Assembly: GCF_019175385.1 (NCBI RefSeq)
Contig: NC_083344.1
Span: 8,185,725 to 8,249,724 of the forward strand
DNA length: 64,000 nucleotides
Direction: 5' to 3'
Source of the DNA: Lycium barbarum
Taxonomy: Eukaryota > Streptophyta > Magnoliopsida > Solanales > Solanaceae
Shown here: positions 10,312 to 22,436 of the stretch, one piece after another
How positions within the stretch are numbered: position 1 is the first letter of the stretch
Layout of the letters: the number at the start of each line of letters is the position of its first letter
The notes under the pieces: generated by a model
Database searches by the model: none
The model's input: only the letters and a program-made list of their open reading frames with translations
What the model was told of the DNA's origin: nothing
Translations under genes and position numbers: made by a program

Positions 10312-10668
10312 TGAATATAACATGATGTTCTTTTAAAAAAAAAACGAAGAATAACCGAACCGTACTGATACCGAAAAAAAATTAAGATGATGGGACTGTT
10401 TTGAAACGTCTAATTTTGATGGGACGGTTTTGAAAAGTCTAATTTTTATTTTACAAAATGAAATAACTGAAAAAGTATGATATAAATTTTATAAAATAAC
10501 CGTCCGAACCGTACCATAAACATCATAGCTATAATTACTTGTATATTAAACTTGATTTGTGATAACATAATTATGGACGGTTCTTTTCAGGTAACCAATG
10601 ACAGGAACAGAAATGCTTTTCCAGAGATAAGATGAAAGTCACTTCGAATATGGTAGGATTCCAAAAAA

Positions 10669-10795
10669 GCAGCTTTGCTCCTGAAAATGTTGCTCCATTA
10701 GATATCAATACTAACTAAAAATAGATTACACATGTCATCAATTTTAAGTTAGTATTGATATCTAACGGAGTAATATTTACTGGAGCAAAGCTGCT
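10669..10795. mobile_element. Small hairpin MITE
   Basis: A ~127 bp near-palindrome. The left arm GCAGCTTTGCTCC then TTAGATATCAATACTAACT is matched in reverse by AGTTAGTATTGATATCTAA then GGAGCAAAGCTGC. The loop is about 28 bp. Target duplication not clear. Confidence 0.7.
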
Positions 10796-10796
10796 C

Positions 10797-10965
10797 CCAA
10801 ATTCCTCCGCCCTTAGTCGAAGGTTTTGGACTCGAGCATTGCGTATGAGAAAAATTTGTTAAAGAGTGTTTTCTCCTTTGATGGGCCTTACACGGCAACG
10901 AATCCGAATTAGTCGGGGCCCAAACGGGGCTATGCCAAACACCAACCAAAAAGAAAATACTAATA
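10797..10965 (+). mobile_element. SINE-like remnant
   Basis: Contains the phrase order seen in a common Solanaceae SINE body: a CGAG-rich 5' part, TTTCTCCTTTGATGGGCC, AATCCGAATTAGTCGGGGC, then an A-rich end near 10950. Recognition from memory of the repeat type; boundaries approximate. Confidence 0.45.
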
Positions 10966-10996
10966 ATTACATTCTTTTGAAAGTTGAAAAAGGATA

Positions 10997-11225
10997 ATTC
11001 TCTCTCCTCCTAATTTATATGACATCCATCGAATTTAAATAACAGGAAAATATTTTTGAAATATCTGGTCTGAAATAAATCATAAATATTTATGTGACTA
11101 TAAATAATGTCATCAATGATAAAATAAGAATTATGAAGTTAATTTGGTTACGATAGTGAAATGTCTCATTCTTTAATTTTTTAGATAGACCGAAAAAAAA
11201 AAAAGCATATGGCATAAAATAAAAT
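10997..11225. mobile_element. Possible degraded Stowaway-like MITE
   Basis: Starts CTCTCCTCCTAATTTATATG, similar to Stowaway ends, and finishes with a rough inverse (CATATGGCATAAA). Evidence is weak. Confidence 0.3.
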
Positions 11226-11259
11226 AGAAAATATACTTTTTAAGGAGATAAAGAAGCTA

Positions 11260-11295
11260 TCCGACCTGCTGGATTCGAACCAGCGGCCTAAGGAT
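11260..11295 (-). pseudogene. tRNA-Tyr 3' fragment
   Basis: The minus strand carries the last ~36 nt of a plant tRNA-Tyr: ATCCTTAGG (variable-loop side), the T arm GCTGGTTCGAATCCAGC, and the acceptor stem AGGTCGG plus discriminator A. The D arm, anticodon arm and 5' acceptor strand are absent (sequence diverges after 11295), so it cannot make a tRNA. The rest of 11296-12344 holds no recognisable gene. Confidence 0.75.
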
Positions 11296-12344
11296 AAAGA
11301 AGACCTAATCATTTTCTTTGTTGAATTTCCTAATTATTTTCTTTGTTGAATTTTACTTTAATATGGACAAAGCAACTTTAGCCACAAAAGTACTCCTAAG
11401 CAAATAAGGTCTTTCTTATTTGAACGTCATAGTAAGGAGTCTTTAGTTAATTAGATTCGAAATCAAAACTCAGTAGTAGTATTGGTTCTGAATTTCAATT
11501 TTAACTATGATACATTTTTTTATTTATTAAAATAGTCAACAGAATATGATAGAATTAGATAACAAGGAAAAAAAACTCGCTCAATAATGGAATGATATTA
11601 GTGATTCGCTAGCCGAACATTTTTTTTTTTTTGGTTTAATTATCTTAACAAAAAAAAAAATCCAGCTTTCTAGTATGATACTACCCTTTTCATAAATCAG
11701 TAACAAAAAAATGTCTAGCTACTTAGTCCTATTAATTCATAATTTGCTATTTTGGTCCACTTTAGGATGTAGTGAATTTGAGTTCTTCTGGATTTGTATG
11801 TTTTTTAAACACGTTAGAAATTGCTAGAGAAAATTATGTTTCTTTCATTGCCTTCTTTTAATCTTGATATAAATAAAATAATCATTCTCGATCGACTCAT
11901 ATTTAAATACACTATGTCCAAATCAAAATAGCCACCAAGTTGGTAAGGAGCGGGGCAATTAACATATTCTACATATCCAGTCCTAAATTCTTGCTATTAG
12001 ATCTATTAATTTTCGTTAGTATTCTAAGATGCTTGAAATTTTGAATTAGACTTTGTATTACGTTAATATTTGTTTGTATGGCTTCCTTTTCCACGTCAGC
12101 CTTGTTATTCTCTTTTAACTCTAACGTTCTATTCACTATTTTTATTTTTATTTCTCCGGTAACTCCTTATTATAATAGAACTCTTGTTCGTAATGACAAT
12201 TGTATCCATTCCTAGTAGAAGTTAACTTTAACGAGTCAAGGGTATAAAAATTATTCAATATCTGAAGAATATTTTGATCAATCAACATTCATATTCATGC
12301 TTTTAAAATAATATAGATTACTGAATTTTCCTATTAGGCTATGC
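11296..12344. other. Intergenic, nothing recognised
   Basis: AT-rich DNA with A and T runs near 11620-11660. No coding frame of note, no terminal repeats and no RNA gene was found. Confidence 0.5.
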
Positions 12345-12349
12345 ATAAG

Positions 12350-14997
12350 TGTCACGCCCCAAAACCCACCCTAGACGTGACCGGCATCCGACGTCATGAA
12401 CAACATCGGAAGAACCTAAACAACACAATAATAATACTTGAACCTGCCAGGTTCAACCTTCGCCTCCAACAATTTATAAATTAAATGTAACACATCGTGA
12501 ACACATGATTTAAATCAGCGGAAGTCTTTATAAGTAATAGTCATAAACGTGGCAACCACCCAGTAAGTCGTACGAGACTTTGAAAATCTACCCACAATTC
12601 TGACCACTATCTATGGAGCTTCTAAGAGACATAGCAATCATCTAACTTCGGGACGCAGCCCGAAAATCTAGAATAATAAATGAAACAGGAAGTGTCCCAC
12701 GAACAATGATGTGGACTCACCAAATCAACAGCAGCAGCAAGTTCTCCTAAGTGTCGAGAGTATCACGAACCTACTCTTCTCCGTTACTTAACATACCATC
12801 AAAAACAACAATGGTATACCTGAGTACTTTCGTACTCAGTGAGTGCCTCAGGGACAACAAGTATTATAAAAATAAAATATAACAATACATAAAGAAATCA
12901 GTTCTGAAAGGATAGTATAAAAAAGAACAGTCATTCCACTTTGTGATTCTTAATATCATTTGTCAAACAGTTTACAAAGCCATTAATCGATATAAAAAAA
13001 CAGGTATTCAATATATGTATCTCAATAAGAATTATCAAAACCGATTACAAAGCCTTTTGTCAATTTATAACCTTCAATTATGCCTTTCAAATTGATCATG
13101 ATTGTCAACAACAGTTCCATGAGAGAATAAGAATATCACACATGCCAATACAGGCCCAAGAATCAATCATATCGCGCATAGCGCACCACACCGGAACATA
13201 TAATTCTCGGTGGCTATCCTTCCTCCCGAATAGCTAGGCATAAATCACACCGGACTATGTAGTACGCGGTGTCTATCCTTCCTCCCGAATAGCTAGGCAT
13301 ACATCACACCCCGGGTAGCGAACCCAGCGGTGGCTATCCTTCCCCCCAAATAGCTAGGCTTGAATCATACCCCAGGTAGCGAACCCAGTAGTGGCCACTC
13401 CTCCTCCTGAATGGCTAGGCAATTACCACACTAAGATCCATAGTGACTACCCTTCCTCCCGAGTAGCTAGGCATATATACACTGGAATATGAAAACCTCG
13501 GTGACCACTCATCCTCCCGAATGGCTAGGCATAAGCACACAGGAATATGAAAACCTCGGTGACCACTCATCCTCCCTAATGGCTAGGCAAAATCACATCA
13601 ACAGAGTTCATAGCATAAAAAAATCGAATTACAATTCATCTCAAGGTAGTCACATCACCATTTACCATTAAGGTTCATTATTCCATATCATAAAGATAAA
13701 TCATTTCAAAGAATGTTTTGAAAACGTATAACTTCTTTACAAAAGATTCCATGTCTTAATTCATCAATGAGAATATCATTACCAACCCTTAACCATCATT
13801 ATTAAGCATCTCCTATAGAGGAAAATATTCATAGTATCACATACATATATAGGGTTTGTTACAATCTAGGTTTAATGTGGGTTTGTCCCCTCACACACAT
13901 TAACCATTAATCAAAACATGCAATAGATTTCCAGAGTGTAAAGCCAATTTATCATATCATTCAAAACATGCTTTTATAAAGAATCAATCTTTCAAGAGAG
14001 TTTGCAAAAGAGGCATACATTAGGGTTTTGTATGAGAAGTTCACCCTTTTTATCCAATAAAGAACTTTCAAGAAAAGAAGTCATGCATTCCAAAATAAGA
14101 TTTTCAAAAGAGACATACAAATCACAACCAAAGAGTTCGTAAAAACCGATAGAAAGAGTATGTTCAAAAGAGACATACAAATCAAAATAATGTTTTTAAA
14201 AGGGAGACATACCTTAATTTGTTAAACAAGGTTTAAAAATTCACTTTTCTAATGAATAACACCCAAACCCTAGCTTGAATCCCTTTGGAAAGAATTATGT
14301 TGCAACCCTAGATTTTGGTCACAAGAATCATGTTAAGAATCATGAGTTTATTGTTACGATTGATAATCAATGATTAAGATGTTCTTACCTTAGTGTTGGA
14401 GACTTGGGGGAATGATTTTCGTCCTTAGGGTTTTTGAGAGTGAAAAGAATGGAAGAAAAACTAAAATTTTGCAACTTCTATAATTTCGGCCCGGCAGGCA
14501 CAAACGACGGTTCAAAGGACGAAGCGTCGATCAGAACGACGGAGCGTCGATCTGCTCCGTCGAATTGATAAAATTTCCAGTGAGCAATCTTTCTTATCCT
14601 CACAATCGACGGTGCAAAGGACGGAGCGTCGATCTGCTTGGTCGAATTCATCAAATTTCCAGTGAAGACATGCTTTAGTAAAACGGGTATAACTCTTTAT
14701 ACACAACTTTTCTTGGGCTGGGCGACCTACCGTTGGAAAGATATTTGAAAGATATACAACTTTCATCAAGGAAGTTTTTCCAAATTCTCAACACAGTTTC
14801 ATGAAAATCGCTCAGAAGACAGACCTACCAAAACTTAGGCGAATTTAAGAGCCCTTAAGAACTTCACTAGTTGGTTTGACTTCAAAACGACCATCTTCCA
14901 CCCGAATCCATCAAGAATGGATTCATATAGATAAAATATCATCTTAACACTAGATTTTTATAAATTCACACCTAGTTCAAGTTTACGGGGTGTTACA
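12350..14997 (-). mobile_element. Solo LTR, Ty3/gypsy chromovirus type
   Basis: Begins TGTCACGCCCC and ends GGGGTGTTACA, i.e. TGTAACACCCC...GGGGCGTGACA on the minus strand. The 5 bp flanks are ATAAG (12345-12349) and GTAAG (14998-15002), four of five identical. No primer site, polypurine tract or pol sequence adjoins, so it is a solo LTR. It resembles the solo LTR at 38325 (plus strand, TGTTACACCCC start). It carries a minisatellite and a GACGGAGCGTCGAT repeat near 14510-14640. Confidence 0.8.
13185..13590. repeat. ~60 bp minisatellite inside the solo LTR
   Basis: About seven tandem units, each with CGGTGGCTATCC-type text, CTTCCTCCCGAATAGC, then TAGGCATA. Units differ by small substitutions. 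Confidence 0.85.
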
Positions 14998-15002
14998 GTA
15001 AG

Positions 15003-16024
15003 TCATCCCAACAAAATAAATATTTAGATGAAAATTAATGTTGATAGTTAAAAATTTATTTTACATAAAATTGAAATTGTATAAAATTATCATTTACAAT
15101 TGTTTACCCCTTTAAAAAGGTAACAATTAAATTTGTATGTGGTTTAAAGGATATGCGACTTAATTTGTTTATAGAGCGAAAGAATAACAATAACGAAATA
15201 TAGATCGAGAATAAGAAGGTAAGAGATAGCCTCAGTGAAGATCGTTCGGATGGCATGGACTGAGGCTCAAACACTAAGAAACAATTTGTGAGAATTCTAT
15301 TAACTTTGATGTTTACAGAACTTTTAAGAATTAGGGTTCAGTGTATTTGTGTAGAAGACGGTAAAAAATGAGATGCCGTCCTATGAGGATTCACCCTCCT
15401 ATTTATAATACAAGTATTCGTATTTGACATGGTAACTACATCTATTATGGATAGTGATCACCTAAATCTCGAGCTTTATAGCTGCATGACGCATCGTGCA
15501 GAGTGAAACTCGCAATGGGCCGGATTTCTCGGACTCTTCTCAATTATGAAAGGTAACTCTTCAAAAACTGCTGGGTCCGAGCGACAGAGTTAGAAACGTT
15601 TCTATCCGGTTAGACGAGCTCAACTGATCTATTGCCCCTCATTCTAAGTCCTAACCGTCGGTCATTGGGTCGGGATTTTAGACCCCGATTTTTACCGTAT
15701 ACAGATAGTCCCTCCATTTTCTGGAAGAAAGTATTAACTCCTAGAAATGGACCCGAACGAGTCTGAGCAGTTCGTACTCACCGCCTTTGAAAAGACATTC
15801 CATCAATCCTGCACTCGGCCCAATACTGATACTTCATTATTATCACTGCCTAATCAGTCTCGAAAATCTGCCCTTTGTCAGAACTCAAAACTTTCCAACT
15901 CCCCACCTTTTACTATACAAGGCCCATACTTCATACTTTGCCATGCATCTAAAAAAGAACCCTAAGTTCTAAACTCCAAAAACCCTTATTTGCAACTGCT
16001 TGCTTCTAAAGATGCTTTTCAACA
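15003..16024. other. Unclassified, retrotransposon-like intergenic DNA
   Basis: 15,160-15,740 looks like repeat-derived untranslated sequence, ending with the phrase ACCGTATACAGATAGTCCCT. An ORF follows at 15747-15965 (MDPNESEQFVLTAFEKTF...). It matches no family I can name, and its reading is not supported by neighbours. Likely an LTR element remnant. Confidence 0.35.
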
Positions 16025-16076
16025 ATGACTTTCATACTATTGCTAACGCAAAGTGCAGATCATCCCTTATCGCCGG

Positions 16077-18532
16077 TGTTGACACCTAATTTTGGCTCGG
16101 CATGCTTAAAATTAACGTTTTGGGGGGCCCTGATTTGTTAAAGAACGCGAAATACATTTTTACACATTCTTATATTTTTCGACAATTTATTGATGATTAT
16201 CCTTATTTTAGGAATTTTATCAATTTATTGTCATTTTCCAAGAATCATTATTTTCCACATGTACAACTTAATACTACCATTTTTGTACAATTAATAATTG
16301 TTTCTTAATTTTATAGCAATACATTTTCATATCTTATACATTAATATTTAAATTTTATATTTTACATTATTATTTATACCTGTATTAGTTAACTATATTT
16401 TAGTACAGTCCATTAGTGTATAGAAAATCGGAGCAATTAAGTCTTAAATGCCGAGAAAGAATTCGGTCAAGTCAAAGTCTCGTCACCTTTTAAAAAGTTG
16501 ACATCTAAAGTGATGGGTCGGGTTCTTAATCCATTGATTAATACATTTTTACACATGGGTTAAAAGAGGTAAAGGGGACAAGAGGTGATATTCTTTTATT
16601 TTTTGGACAAAAGAGGGTGTTTATTTACATTATAAGAAGTTGAAGGGTTCACTTTTATTTTTCACAATCTTCTACACATTTCTACACACACTACACACTT
16701 AATTTTCAGATTGTTTACTCCTTCTTCCTTAAAAAAAAAAAAAAAAAACCTAAACATTTTCTTTCTCCCCTCACTCTTCTCTTTCCAGCCGCCATCCCAG
16801 ACGACCCATCACCACGCCGGAGCTCCGAGCTCCGGTGAACCCCAACTGTACAGCCCACGCACTACCATTCACACCCTTTTGCTCCCTCCGTTCTCACCTC
16901 CTTCACGCCGCTGCTCCGACCAGATCTAGTCTTGGTTCAATTTTTAGAGGTTTTGGTCGAGTTATGCTCCGATTTTGCTCCGACGACGAGCCACGGAGGC
17001 GATGTTGCTGACCACTTTCTCCTCCCTCTGTTTTATGTTTGTTGTTGGTTATGATTATATGATGGATGAACTGACTTGGTCCCATTTTTTTTAGTTTTCT
17101 AACGTTTTTGTTAATTTCCGATGGGCTGTTACAATTTCTGTTAATCTCTTTGAGTTTTCCAACGTTTTGCTGCATTCTTAAGGACTGTGGGTTTGATACT
17201 TTCTTGTGTTTAACCATTCCATTTATTTATGAACTGATTAACGTTGTTTTGAACGTTTTCCGGCTACTGTTACATTTTCCAAGAGCGAAATATGTTTGTT
17301 TTGTTTACCACTGCCACCACCATTATTATTTCTCCTTTTTAATTGGTTTTAAATAATGTTGGTTTTGTGCCCGGAAAATACTCCCGGCGGCCAATGACAC
17401 TTTTACCCTTTTTACCATTTATTTAAACTCATTTGGACGAATACTAATCCCAATTGGCCGATGAAGAAATTTCCGTTGATTTTCAAGGCCTCGCATGTAC
17501 AAAAGACGGGTTTTTTTTTTCTATTTTAAGTTTATTCATTATTTTTTAATCCATTCCATAGTTATTTATTCTCTTACTAACACTTTTACTAAGTGTTTAT
17601 ACAGGTACCCGGAGATACATCCCGAAGACGACACTCGGAAGAAACCCGGAGACTTCATCGAATAACTGTTTGTATTTACTTTCCGCATTTTTTTTATATA
17701 ACCGTACAAAACATAAACTCATAGTATAGTGAAAACTTTATTTTTGGAATGACGGGTTGATATATTTATTTACTTGTCGCCTTGTTTGTTAAACTTAAAA
17801 TTGTCATTCGCTTTAGGCAAGACTTAGACAGTCAATACTTTCATAACTAGATTAAATTGACTTGGTATAAATACTTTGTTAAATAAATTCACACTTTTGA
17901 CGATTAGGCAAAAATACTAGTTCATCCTTTAATTTAGATTCTTTATACACTCTTAATACAATTTACATTTTATATTGTTTCGTGTACACTAATACATTTT
18001 TTAATTAAGTTAAATTCACATTTTGACGCTAGGCAAATATTAAGTCGTCCATTTACAAATCTTTTATTATTTAGAGGCATTACACATTTTCACTCATTTT
18101 TTATCCACAATTCCTTATGCTTATTTTTTACCAATACTTTTTACAATTATTTCGTTCCTTATTCTTTTAATAGGATATTCATTAAACAAACACTCTTTTT
18201 AACTAAACGGTAGAAACAAGTCAAATAAACTTCACTTTTCTGAATAATTTCGTTATATAAAATCTTTATACCAATGAATATTCGTAAATTATTTTTTACA
18301 TTCTTTATGCACTAATATACCTAGTTATACATTTCTTTATACATTTTAGATTTGACGTACACTTTTTTACACTTGAAATATGTTCTTTATATGTTTAATA
18401 TACATACATTCTTTTAATATACATAGACGCACATTACATAGACGCACATTCTTTATATCCTTGATATATTTATTTTTTACATAGTCTTACATTTTTTTTA
18501 TATTCTTAATATAGTTACACATTCTTTACATT

Positions 18533-18619
<87 letters not shown>

Positions 18620-19107
18620 TCTTTGTACTAACAAATATACTTTTATACTTACGAGGTACATTCTCTTTATACTCTTTTATATATTCTTTTTTACTATACA
18701 TTTTTTATGAATACTTGATACTTAATATAAATACATTTTTATACACTGTATATACTTAGTATATTATCACCTAGTGTAGCTTTTCATGAGGTCATAATAT
18801 TTTGAAAACAGGTAATAATAATGATAAACAGATAGATAATCCCCCTCTAGTGTTCAGTTAAACTAAGTTTAAGGACTGTCTTTGGGCAGACTCTGAGGGA
18901 TGCTTAATACCTTCCCCTCGGGGTAAATAAAACCCTTATCTAGAATTTCATAGGTTTCGTGGACTAAAATGGAATAGACACACAAATACATATAGGTTTC
19001 CTGTTTTTCCTTTAAAATTAGGTGGCGACTCTAACTCTTTTGTAAACTAGTTAGAATAACCGGGAAGTTGCAAACTATCTTGGACCCGTTCAAAATAGGG
19101 CGTAATA
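16077..19107 (+). mobile_element. Solo LTR, Ty3/gypsy TAT-like
   Basis: Starts TGTTGACACCTAATTTTGG and ends ...GGGCGTAATA (the usual terminal CA appears mutated to TA). A perfect 5 bp duplication GCCGG lies at 16072-16076 and 19108-19112. The 3' part has the recurrent Solanaceae phrases CTTTGGGCAGACTCTGAGGG, CCTTCCCCTCGGGG and GGTGGCGACTCTAACTC. No internal coding region adjoins. TAT affiliation is from LTR style only. Confidence 0.75.
18534..18616. repeat. (TA)n microsatellite
   Basis: About 80 bp of uninterrupted TA inside the TAT-like solo LTR. Confidence 0.95.
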
Positions 19108-19299
19108 GCCGGCACGTTCTCCGCCATTGTCTGCGACGGGAGCTTCCAGGCCCGAGGAGGAACTAGAGTTCCTTGCTGCTGACATTCTCCCTGCTGGTTT
19201 CAAATATGCGAATGACTGCAAAGCTTCTCACTACCTCGAATCTGTGGAGAAATTCGAATCATGCCGCCACCGTTCCCTCAGTTTGGAATGATTGTAATT

Positions 19300-21572
19300 T
19301 GATATGCATTAAAGAACCAATGTTATGTCCGCGATTAAATTGTGAATTCACCTAAATTGGGAATTAGGGTTATCAATTAAAGAGACACGTGTAGGCTTGA
19401 GAGGAGGATAGTTGTTAAATGAGAAGCTAATCAAACGGTGGAGATTATGTCGTGATGGACGGAGGAGATTCAATTCAGCTTTACCGACTTTCAGCTCAAT
19501 AAATATCCTAATTGATTAGGAGAGGGGCATTTATTACATATATCGGGATTCTTCTCCCCCAAATTTCTCTCTCTCTCTCTTCTTCCTTCCAAAATTCTCT
19601 CCTAATTTCTCCATCTCTTGTTTAACAGGAACTCCATTGATCCAGTCAAGCAAGTTAAGGATATGTTAGTTAGTTTCTACAGTTCTATTACAATAATCCT
19701 TGTAATTGATCAGATCAATTAAGAAATGAAACTTCTATTTCTTCCCTAATTTCATTCTCAATTCTTTTGCACATTACAACCTGTTAGTTGAAATATGATA
19801 TTCATCAATTTCTATTAATTAGTAGCGTAATTAAAAAAAAAAAGTAAGAGGAGGTGACTGCTATCGTGGGCCTTCACGTCAAAGAGGTTGAGTGGCCGGT
19901 AGAGAATGAGCATCATACAACTTAGAAGTGACAACATATTATAATTAATTAACTTTAAACTGGGTTAAACTTTCGTCGAAGTCAATAACGATATTAGAAT
20001 CGCATTGACCAAACAAAGACAAGCCCGACTTTTTTTCATTGGTATCCGATTGTTCTCTATCTTCTCAAATTGAAAAAACAAAGACTAGCCTGACTTTTTC
20101 TTCATTGGTACCTAATTGTTCTCAAGATTAATATTGTCCGAGTGTTAATTAAAAATAAGTAGTTCATATAAAATTAAAAGTTAAGATAACCGCAATGTAA
20201 ATGACTTTCACTCATAAATAAGAAGAATAATTTTCTTTTTTGATAATTTTTTTTAAATTATTATTTTTAAAATCAAATATTAAGAAATGACTTTATTATG
20301 AAATTGGACATGACCTATCGCTGCTCGAAGATATAGGAAAATACACATTACTTATACCTATTTAACAAGGGGAAATAATTCATATATACAACTGACAGAT
20401 CTAGTTTGCAGCCGATGTAGCCCACTATATCATCAGTGTATAGATAATATATTTGTTCTGTATAGCTATATATAAACATTGCATATATTATGTATATATA
20501 ATGTATGTGTTTTGTGTAATCATGTATAAACACACGAAATCAACTCAAATTGTAGTGTATAGATAATGCATCTATTCTGTATAGCTTATATAAGTTTTTC
20601 AACTTAACATTTCTAAATCTCGAAGGTTTATTTTTTATTTTTTAATGCCAATTCCAATTCAAAATCAAGAATCTGGCCTCACTGGCGACCACCATAACTT
20701 CCCCAAAACAAGTCATCAAAATCCGGTTTAGATCATCAGTTTGTTAAGAGGTTTTCAACCCTACCATTAATTTATAAAAAACAAAACCTACACCAATAAG
20801 CACTTAATCTTTATTACGACCAAAAATCCCATGGATCGCTAATTGGCACCAAATAATCATTTGCCGAACGAACCAACCTTAGCATAACCCAACCATGCCA
20901 ATTCATAGGTCACAGTAATATAAATGGAGACGGAGATTATCCATATCCAAGCTAAACATAATAATACTAACTTAAAAATTGAGAAAATTAGTTTCCCTTT
21001 TCCTTAAATGCATAGTTATGGCTATTTTCCTTTCATTTTCCTTCTTTTTCTTGATTCGTCAACTCTCATTCTTCTCCGCTTCCTAATCACCTTCACCGCC
21101 TTCCCCAGTCGCCACCGCCGTTCGGTGAGAACCCAGTTGTCGGAGCTTCCTTATTGTGGATTCGAACAATGTTTCTGTCAACATTACTAGCGACCACGAC
21201 CTCATCAGTGACCGAAAGAGGCGAATTCAGCTAAAATTGGTAAGAATGAGGAAGTTGGGCCAAATCTCGTAGACTAGATGCCCGATCGGTATTGGGTCGT
21301 AATTATCCTATATAACAACGCTTTTCGATGGAGATAAATACACATGACTTAACGGTGATTTTAGACAGAGATAAGTGCACATAACTTGCATGTGATTTAA
21401 TGGTAGTTTTAAATGTAGAAAATTAACATGACTTGCACACAGATTAATAATGCATTTAGATGGAAAAAAATGCACACGACTTAACAATGGTTTTAAATGG
21501 AGAAAAAGGCACATGACGTGGTGCTTATTTAATGTTACTGCACTATGTTGACTAGGATTCGTTTTTTATTTT
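19300..21572 (+). repeat. Large tandem repeat, copy 1
   Basis: First unit of a ~2.28 kb repeat. Landmarks in order: AATTGTGAATTCACCTAAAT (19338), a CT-rich leader near 19570, CAGGAACTCCATTGATCCAG, GTGACTGCTATCGTGG, a TGTATAGATAATATAT block, and degenerate ~43 bp repeats of ACATGACTTAACGGTGATTT type near the end (21320-21520). No coding region recognised. It lacks the LINE found in copies 2 and 4. Confidence 0.85.
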
Positions 21573-22436
21573 TGACATGCATTAAAGAAACCATGTTATG
21601 TCGGCGATTGAATTGTGAATTCACCTAAATTGGGAATTAGGGTTATCAATTAAAGGGACACGTGTATGCTTGAGAGGAGGACGGGTGTTAAATGAGAAGC
21701 TTATCAAACGGTGGAGATTAAGTCCCGATGGATGGAGGGTATTCCATTCATCTTAACCGACTTTCAGCTCAATAAATATCCTAACTGATTAGGATACGGG
21801 TATTTATGAAATAGACCGGTATTCTTCTTCCCCAAATTTCTCTCTCGATCTCTTTCTCTCTTCTTCCTTCCTAAATTATCTCCTAATTTTTTCCATCTCT
21901 TGTTTGACAGGAACTCCATTGATCCAGTCAAGCTAGCTAATGAGATATCAGTTAGTTACTACAGTTCTATTACAATTATCCTTATAATTGATCAGATCAA
22001 CTGAGCAATAAAACTTCTACTTCTGACCTAATTTCATTCTCAATTCTTAAGCACATTACAACCTGTTAGTTGAAATATGATATTAATCAATTTATATTAA
22101 TTAGTAGTTTAATTTAAAAAAAAAAAGAGCAAAAAGAGGTGACTGCTATCGTGGACCTTCACGTCAAAGAAGTTGAGTGGTCGGTAGAGAATGAGCATCA
22201 TACAACTTAGAAGTGTAAATATATTATAATTAATTACCTTTTAACTAGATTAAACTTCCGTCGAAGTCAATAACGATATTAGAATCACATTGACTAAACA
22301 AAGACCAGCCCAACTTTTTTCCATGGGTATCCGATTATTCTCTATGTTCTCAAATTGAACAAAGAAAGACCAGCCTGACTTTTTTCTCATTGGTACCTAA
22401 TTGTTCTCAAGATTAATAATATTGTTCGAGCGTTAA

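Larger units (their letters stand above)
8381..10535. mobile_element. Possible outer hAT-like element hosting the MULE-like insertion
   Basis: Begins TAGGGGTGTCAATGG, a typical hAT-MITE end, followed by repeated ACCGTA/TACCGAAC phrases. Similar ACCGAACCGTAC phrases in inverse sense occur at 10350-10525 beyond the nested element. The right terminus and target duplication could not be identified, so the extent is tentative. Confidence 0.35.
16025..19291 (+). pseudogene. Unidentified 76-codon ORF split by a solo LTR
   Basis: Reading 16025-16076 and continuing at 19113 (dropping the LTR and one GCCGG duplication) gives one open frame. It starts MTFILLLTQSADHPLSP and ends ...EKFESCRHRSLSLE before a TGA at 19289. 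The part after the LTR (about 19113-19288, including EEELEFLAADILPAGFKYA) is GC-richer than its surroundings and looks protein-like. I do not recognise the family; it could be a captured gene fragment or part of an old element. The frame across the empty site is an observation, not proof of a gene. Confidence 0.35.

Noticed and set aside
13185..13590. Regular array considered as a CRISPR-like array
   Set aside because: Units are diverged throughout with no constant repeat/unique spacer pattern, and it lies in a plant LTR.
15747..15972. Two overlapping short open frames (72 and 61 codons)
   Set aside because: No recognisable domain; overlapping frames in repeat-like DNA give no reason to choose either as a gene.
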